From Sporosarcina highlanderae (GTDB lineage: Bacteria > Bacillota > Bacilli > Bacillales_A > Planococcaceae), in contig NZ_JAROCC010000012.1 of assembly GCF_030433715.1 (NCBI RefSeq), positions 1-64,000 of the forward strand: a stretch of 64,000 nt of DNA, written 5' to 3'. Below are positions 58,790 to 64,000 of this stretch, one piece after another. How positions within the stretch are numbered: position 1 is the stretch's first letter; each line of letters begins with the position of its first letter. A model generated the notes under the pieces. That model worked only from the letters and a program-made list of their open reading frames with translations. It was not told where the DNA came from and did not search any database. A program made the position numbers and the translations under genes.

Positions 58790-61660
58790 ATGAAGAATAA
58801 AGAGATCGTCATTCAAGGGGCCAGGGCCCATAATTTAAAAAACATTAACGTCAACATTCCACGTGATCAAATGGTTGTGATAACCGGACTGTCAGGCTCA
58901 GGTAAATCATCACTTGCTTTCGATACGATTTATGCAGAGGGGCAAAGGAGATATGTCGAATCCCTTTCGGCATATGCCCGCCAGTTTTTAGGCCAGATGG
59001 ATAAACCCGATGTGGATGTCATTGAAGGACTGTCACCGGCGATTTCCATTGACCAGAAAACAACGAGCCGAAATCCACGTTCCACAGTTGGAACAGTGAC
59101 GGAAATATACGATTATTTACGATTGCTATATGCACGTGTCGGCAAGCCGATCTGTCCGAATCATGGTATCGAAATCACTTCCCAAACGATTGAGCAGATG
59201 GTCGACCGGATTATGCAGCTGCCCGAACGTTCAAGGCTGCAAATTCTTGCACCTGTCATTTCTGGCAGGAAGGGAACCCATGCAAAGCTGATTGAAGACA
59301 TAAAAAAGCAGGGCTATGTCCGAATCCGTGTGAATGGGGAAGTAATGGATCTCGATGATAATATTGAACTGAATAAAAATAAAAAGCATACAATTGAAGT
59401 CGTCATCGACAGGATTGTTGTGAAAGAGGGAATCGAAGCCCGCTTAAGCGATTCCTTGGAGTCGGCTTTACGATTAGCCGAAGGGACCGTTTTAGTCGAT
59501 GTGATGGAAGTTGAAGAATTGCTATTTAGCGAGCATCATGCCTGCCCACTTTGCGGTTTTTCAATTGGGGAGCTTGAACCAAGGATGTTCTCATTCAATA
59601 GTCCGTTCGGCGCTTGTGGAGAATGTGACGGCTTAGGGACGAAATTAGAAGTTGATCCGGAACTTGTCATCCCGGACACATCATTATCATTGAATGAAGA
59701 TGCAATTGCACCATGGGTACCGACGAGCTCACAATATTATCCTGAGCTTTTGAAGACAATCTGCCGTCATTTTAAAATTCCGATGGATGTACCTGTCCAA
59801 GACCTTTCGGACGAGGATTTGAATATTATCCTTTACGGTTCTAAGGATCATATGGTCAAATTCCAATATACGAATGAATTCGGAAATACACGCGTGAATA
59901 ATATCTATTTTGAAGGTGTCCTTGCAAATGTTGAACGTAGATTCAAGGAAACATCCTCTGATTATATTAGAGAACAAATGGAGAAATATATGGCGAGCCG
60001 TGCTTGCCCGACCTGCCACGGCTATCGATTGAAAGAGGAGACGTTGGCAGTCAAAGTGAATGGCTCGCATATCGGAAAGATAACCGAATTATCCATCACG
60101 GAAGCCGATCGGTTTTTCAAAAATCTCACACTATCCGAAAAGGATGCCCAAATCGCTAATCTCATCCTACGTGAGATTGAAGAAAGGTTAGGCTTCCTCG
60201 TGAATGTAGGTCTCGACTATTTGTCATTGTCGAGAGCTGCAGGTACATTATCGGGCGGTGAGGCACAGCGGATCAGGTTAGCCACACAGATCGGCTCCAG
60301 ATTGACAGGGGTCCTCTACATTTTGGATGAACCTTCGATCGGTCTTCATCAACGAGATAATGACCGTCTGATCGGTACGCTGCAAAGCATGCGTGATATC
60401 GGAAACACGCTTATTGTTGTCGAACATGATGAAGATACGATGATTGCAGCCGATTATTTGATCGATATCGGACCTGGAGCTGGTGAAGCGGGAGGACAAA
60501 TCGTTTCAGCTGGAACACCTGAAGAAGTGATGAATGACCCTAAGTCGTTGACCGGTCAATACTTGAGCGGTAAGAAATTCATTCCATTGCCGCTTGAAAG
60601 ACGCGAATCGGATGGACGATTAGTTTCGATAAAAGGGGCATCTGAAAACAACTTGAAAAATGTCGACGCAGATTTTCCGTTAGGTCAATTCATTGCGGTT
60701 ACGGGTGTCTCGGGTTCAGGTAAGAGTACGCTTGTTAACGAAGTATTGCATAAAGTGCTCGCCCAAAAACTAAACCGATCGAAACAAAAACCGGGCCGTT
60801 TCACATCGATCACCGGACTTGAGGAATTGGAAAAAGTGATCGATATCGACCAGTCTCCTATCGGAAGGACGCCAAGATCGAATCCGGCAACGTATACTGG
60901 ATTATTTGACGATGTACGTGATGTGTTCGCGATGACGAACGAAGCGAAAGTTAGAGGATACAAAAAAGGCCGTTTCAGTTTCAACGTAAAAGGCGGACGT
61001 TGTGAAGCCTGCCGCGGAGACGGGATTATCAAAATCGAAATGCATTTCCTTCCGGACGTCTATGTGCCGTGTGAGGTTTGTCATGGGAAGAGGTACAATC
61101 GGGAAACACTGGAAGTGACGTATAAAGGTAAAAATATTGCCGATGTCCTATCAATGACTGTAGAGGATGCGTTACTTTTCTTTGAAAATATCCCGAAGAT
61201 CAGCAGGAAACTACAAACAATAGCTGACGTCGGTCTTGGTTATGTCCAACTTGGTCAGCCGGCTACGACGTTATCAGGCGGCGAGGCGCAGCGGGTCAAG
61301 TTAGCATCCGAATTGCATAAGCGTTCAAACGGAAAATCATTTTACATCTTGGACGAGCCGACAACTGGACTGCATGTCCATGACATTGAAAAGCTCCTTC
61401 ATGTGTTACAGCGTTTGGTCGATACAGGAAATACGGTCCTTGTCATTGAACATAATCTTGATGTGATAAAAACTGTCGATCATATTATCGACATGGGACC
61501 TGAAGGTGGAGACAAAGGCGGTCAGATTATCGCAACAGGCACACCAGAAGAAGTGGCTAAAGTTAAGGAGTCATACACAGGGCGCTATTTAAAACCGATT
61601 CTTGAAAGGGACCGCCAGAGAATGAAAGACCGGATTGAGTCAATTGCATTGGAAAGATAG
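58790..61660 (+). CDS. uvrA: Excinuclease ABC subunit UvrA
   Basis: 956 residues. Two ABC ATPase modules: Walker [10 protein letters not shown] and GVSGSGKST, signatures [11 protein letters not shown] and [11 protein letters not shown]. Zinc fingers CPLC...CGEC (near 250) and CEAC...CEVC (near 740). Damage sensor that loads UvrB. ATG at 58790. Cotranscribed with uvrB. Confidence 0.98.
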   Translation: MKNKEIVIQGARAHNLKNINVNIPRDQMVVITGLSGSGKSSLAFDTIYAEGQRRYVESLSAYARQFLGQMDKPDVDVIEGLSPAISIDQKTTSRNPRSTVGTVTEIYDYLRLLYARVGKPICPNHGIEITSQTIEQMVDRIMQLPERSRLQILAPVISGRKGTHAKLIEDIKKQGYVRIRVNGEVMDLDDNIELNKNKKHTIEVVIDRIVVKEGIEARLSDSLESALRLAEGTVLVDVMEVEELLFSEHHACPLCGFSIGELEPRMFSFNSPFGACGECDGLGTKLEVDPELVIPDTSLSLNEDAIAPWVPTSSQYYPELLKTICRHFKIPMDVPVQDLSDEDLNIILYGSKDHMVKFQYTNEFGNTRVNNIYFEGVLANVERRFKETSSDYIREQMEKYMASRACPTCHGYRLKEETLAVKVNGSHIGKITELSITEADRFFKNLTLSEKDAQIANLILREIEERLGFLVNVGLDYLSLSRAAGTLSGGEAQRIRLATQIGSRLTGVLYILDEPSIGLHQRDNDRLIGTLQSMRDIGNTLIVVEHDEDTMIAADYLIDIGPGAGEAGGQIVSAGTPEEVMNDPKSLTGQYLSGKKFIPLPLERRESDGRLVSIKGASENNLKNVDADFPLGQFIAVTGVSGSGKSTLVNEVLHKVLAQKLNRSKQKPGRFTSITGLEELEKVIDIDQSPIGRTPRSNPATYTGLFDDVRDVFAMTNEAKVRGYKKGRFSFNVKGGRCEACRGDGIIKIEMHFLPDVYVPCEVCHGKRYNRETLEVTYKGKNIADVLSMTVEDALLFFENIPKISRKLQTIADVGLGYVQLGQPATTLSGGEAQRVKLASELHKRSNGKSFYILDEPTTGLHVHDIEKLLHVLQRLVDTGNTVLVIEHNLDVIKTVDHIIDMGPEGGDKGGQIIATGTPEEVAKVKESYTGRYLKPILERDRQRMKDRIESIALER

Positions 61661-61688
61661 TGAAACCTTATGAAACGTCATTCGTATA
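61661..61688 (+). promoter_or_regulatory. Sigma-W-type promoter for the yvlB-like gene
   Basis: TGAAAC (61661-61666), exactly 16 bp, CGTATA (61683-61688). Perfect match to the sigma-W pattern TGAAAC-N16-CGTA. It begins right after the uvrA stop, 81 bp before the yvlB start. Confidence 0.82.
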
Positions 61689-61768
61689 TATAGTATGGAA
61701 AGTAAGAGTGATTTAAGGACTCTTGCTGAAGTTGAAATAAAAGGTATACCAAACTAGGAGGCGGAAAG

Positions 61769-62926
61769 ATGCAAAACGAACGCAAACGTATCTTGACAAT
61801 GCTGGAAAACGGTACAATTTCAATGGATGAAGCCTTAACTCTTTTGGAAGCGATGGAAAAACCCCCTACGGGAAGTTCCGATCAGGCGGAAGAAGTGGTC
61901 TTTACAAATGAAAACAGATCCGAACAAGGAAAGCATCAATCTTATTCACAAAATAAGAAAGATCCATCCATGGATGAATTCATTGAAGACATAAAGAAAG
62001 ACTTTGTCACAGTTGGTGACCGCTTCATGCAATTCATGCAGACAGCCGTCGATAAAATGAAAGGGTTCGATTTCGACAAACCTTTTGGCGGAAGTTCCAT
62101 CTTCCATCATTCCATTGTAAAAGAAGCGGATGATTTAGATGAAATACTGATTGACGTTGATAATGGGAATATAATTATTCATGCAACAGACACTCCCGAA
62201 ATAAAAGCCGATTTCGTTGTTAAAGCATACGGCGGTAAAACCGAAGAAGAAGCAAGGAAGGAATTCCTTGATAAGTTGATCTTCTTGATAGATGAAGGGA
62301 AGCTGCGCTTACTTAGCGATTTAAAGCTGATTCAAGTAAATGTAGATCTTTTTATCCCGAAGCAAGAGTATAATAAAATCTCAGCAAGACTCCTGAACGG
62401 CCATTTTGCAATGAAAGACCTAACCGTTGATAGATTCAATATTAAAACGGGGAACGGCAAGGTCGACTTGGAGCGGATTGACTTTAAAGAGGCGGAACTT
62501 GAAACAGGGAATGGTTCAATCCGGCTGAATGAAGGCTCCGGAGAGATGATTGAAGCCGAAACGATGAATGGACGCGTCTATTTGTTAGGTAAATTAAAAG
62601 ATGTTGAAGCAAAATCGCTGAACGGCAATGTTATTGTAACAACAACTGATGATGCGGCCCAGAGAATAGATGCGAAAACAGTAAGTGGAACTGTAGAGAT
62701 GTATATTCCATCCGACGTTCCGTTACGCGGTGAAATTTCTACGAATATGGGACGCTTGGATCTTCAGTTGAAAGATGTCAACAAGACGAATGAGCAAGAG
62801 CAATTCCTTCAACGGACAATCAGCTTCTCGAAGGTTGCTGAAAACGAAACGACGCCGCCACTTTCTATTCATGGCGAAGCAAAAACAGGCTCAGTAATCG
62901 TTTGCTATACTGTCAAGCATGACTGA
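61769..62926 (+). CDS. yvlB: YvlB-like protein (SHOCT-like N terminus, DUF4097 beta-helix)
   Basis: 385 residues. N-terminal 40 residues (NERKRILTMLENGTISMDEALTLLEAM) form the YvlB/LiaX-type domain. Residues 125-380 are a DUF4097 repeat fold with recurring NGxV/NGxI turns (TGNGKVDLERI, TGNGSIRL, MNGRVYLL, LNGNVIVTT). B. subtilis yvlB belongs to the sigma-W envelope-stress regulon, and a sigma-W-type promoter is present here. ATG at 61769 follows AGGAGG. No yvlC or yvlD follows. Confidence 0.85.
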   Translation: MQNERKRILTMLENGTISMDEALTLLEAMEKPPTGSSDQAEEVVFTNENRSEQGKHQSYSQNKKDPSMDEFIEDIKKDFVTVGDRFMQFMQTAVDKMKGFDFDKPFGGSSIFHHSIVKEADDLDEILIDVDNGNIIIHATDTPEIKADFVVKAYGGKTEEEARKEFLDKLIFLIDEGKLRLLSDLKLIQVNVDLFIPKQEYNKISARLLNGHFAMKDLTVDRFNIKTGNGKVDLERIDFKEAELETGNGSIRLNEGSGEMIEAETMNGRVYLLGKLKDVEAKSLNGNVIVTTTDDAAQRIDAKTVSGTVEMYIPSDVPLRGEISTNMGRLDLQLKDVNKTNEQEQFLQRTISFSKVAENETTPPLSIHGEAKTGSVIVCYTVKHD

Positions 62927-62937
62927 ATGAGTTTTAG

Positions 62938-62977
62938 ACTGTAGGACCCAAGAAATTGGGTGCTACAGTTTTTTTAT
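62938..62977 (+). terminator. Terminator of the yvlB-like gene
   Basis: ACTGTAG...CCAA pairs with TTGG...CTACAGT and is followed by seven T. Confidence 0.88.
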
Positions 62978-63033
62978 TTTAGTGGAAATGATAGTAGGAC
63001 ATCCAGAAAGATGTACAAATTCAGACGAAATTA

Positions 63034-63061
63034 TTTCAAATGTGATTCTTCATGGTAAAAT
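63034..63061 (+). promoter_or_regulatory. Possible promoter for hprK
   Basis: TTTCAA (63034-63039), 16 bp, TAAAAT (63056-63061), 39 bp before the start codon. Confidence 0.5.
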
Positions 63062-63100
63062 GGAACATAGGTTTAACGGTGGAGGAAAGGATGGGTGTAT

Positions 63101-64000
63101 ATGTCTGTTGTAACAATAAAGGATGTTCAAAACCAATTTGGACTCGAACTGTTAGCTGGCGAAGGCGGAATCGAGCGAACGATCGCAATGAGCGACATTT
63201 CACGCCCAGGACTTGAAATGGCGGGCTACTTTGATTTTTATACGAATACACGTGTACAGTTGCTTGGTAAGACAGAGGTCTCCTTTTTTAATAAACTAAG
63301 TCCGGGCGAACGGCTCGATCGCATGGATCGACTATGTACAGCCGAAACACCTGCATTCATTATTGCACATAATATGCAATGTCCGGTTGAGTTGAAAGAA
63401 TTGGCGGAAGTACGAAATATCGCCGTACTTCAGACGGAACATCCAACAACAAGATTTTCATCGATGTTGACAAATTTCCTTGAAGGCCAGTTGGCTCCAA
63501 TGACAACCGTACATGGCGTGCTTGTAGACGTCTATGGAATCGGGGTCCTAATTACAGGGAAAAGCGGTGTAGGTAAAAGTGAAACCGCGCTGGAACTTGT
63601 GAAAAGGGGACATCGCCTTATTGCGGACGATGCTGTAGAGATTCGACAAGTCGCTAAAAATGTTCTAATCGGTAACGCCCCGAAACTATTAAATCATATG
63701 CTTGAAATACGTGGAGTCGGCATTATCGATATGATGACTCTTTTCGGTGCAAGTGCAGTGAAGGATGACAAGCGGATCCTGATGGTCATTGACCTTGAAG
63801 TGTGGGATCCAGACAAAGTTTATGACCGCTTAGGCATTGATGAAGAGAAGATGAAAATCATGGATTCCGATTTGACGAAGCTTACGGTACCTGTCAGACC
63901 TGGACGGAATTTATCGGTAATTATTGAAGTGGCAGCAATGGATTATCGCATGAAGCGATTAGGCATTAATGCGGCAGAAACATTTTCGAAAAGACTTGAT
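63101..64000 (+). CDS. hprK: HPr kinase/phosphorylase, 3' end outside window
   Basis: Bifunctional enzyme that phosphorylates and dephosphorylates HPr Ser-46, controlling carbon catabolite repression. 300 codons are visible and the frame is still open at the window end; the family has about 310 residues, so only the tail is missing. N-terminal domain ([20 protein letters not shown]), Walker [12 protein letters not shown] near residue 152 and the HprK signature [11 protein letters not shown] near 202 are intact. ATG at 63101 with GGAGGAAAGG upstream. In other Bacillales lgt often follows. Confidence 0.95.
   Translation, partial: MSVVTIKDVQNQFGLELLAGEGGIERTIAMSDISRPGLEMAGYFDFYTNTRVQLLGKTEVSFFNKLSPGERLDRMDRLCTAETPAFIIAHNMQCPVELKELAEVRNIAVLQTEHPTTRFSSMLTNFLEGQLAPMTTVHGVLVDVYGIGVLITGKSGVGKSETALELVKRGHRLIADDAVEIRQVAKNVLIGNAPKLLNHMLEIRGVGIIDMMTLFGASAVKDDKRILMVIDLEVWDPDKVYDRLGIDEEKMKIMDSDLTKLTVPVRPGRNLSVIIEVAAMDYRMKRLGINAAETFSKRLD

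Overview
The window looks like a chromosomal segment from a low-to-moderate GC, endospore-forming member of the Bacillales. Gene content and order closely follow Bacillus subtilis: a 16-gene tRNA cluster, queG, trmL, a yhcX-like gene, the yhe locus, then hemZ-yhaR-(yhaQ yhaP)-yhaO-yhaN-yhaM-prsA-hpr-trpP-hit-ecsAB, and uvrBA/hprK. A Planococcaceae member such as Sporosarcina is my best guess, but this is inference from the gene set and the repeat style. No search was run. Gene identities rest on motifs and remembered family sequences.

Layout. 1-1.6 kb: tRNA operon (Asn to Leu) with a duplicated tRNA-His and a partial copy of the tRNA-fMet start. 1.7-11.4 kb: housekeeping genes (B3/4 protein, queG, trmL, aldo/keto reductase, RluA-type synthase, thioredoxin and BdbC, GNAT-nitrilase fusion, CNNM transporter, chromate transporter). 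11.5-15.6 kb: a drug-exporter operon (bmrC, bmrD) behind a leader peptide, an intrinsic terminator and further hairpins. 15.6-20.9 kb: MFS transporter, yheE, ferritin-like protein, a BtuF-like protein coupled to a GalT-like protein, and a VOC protein. 20.9-36.5 kb: an AT-rich accessory block of small lipoproteins, small membrane proteins, an ECF sigma/anti-sigma pair, two P-loop kinases, and DinB, DUF2785, SUKH and DUF2441 genes. It lies between yheE and yheB-yheA. 36.6-56.6 kb: the conserved yheB to ecsB stretch. 56.8-64 kb: uvrB, uvrA, a yvlB-like gene and hprK, which is cut by the window end.

Regulation visible in the sequence: a sigma-W-type promoter before yvlB, a sigma-B-type promoter before an RsbR paralogue, two ECF-type promoters in the accessory block next to an ECF sigma gene, FadR-like palindromes before yhaR and near yhzD, a strictly spaced GAG/TAG run before trpP, and leader ORFs before bmrCD and the CNNM gene.

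The most unusual non-coding structure is a family of 20-21 nt head-to-tail repeats. Each unit has one conserved and one variable half. The three places where I find them all begin a few bases after an intrinsic terminator.
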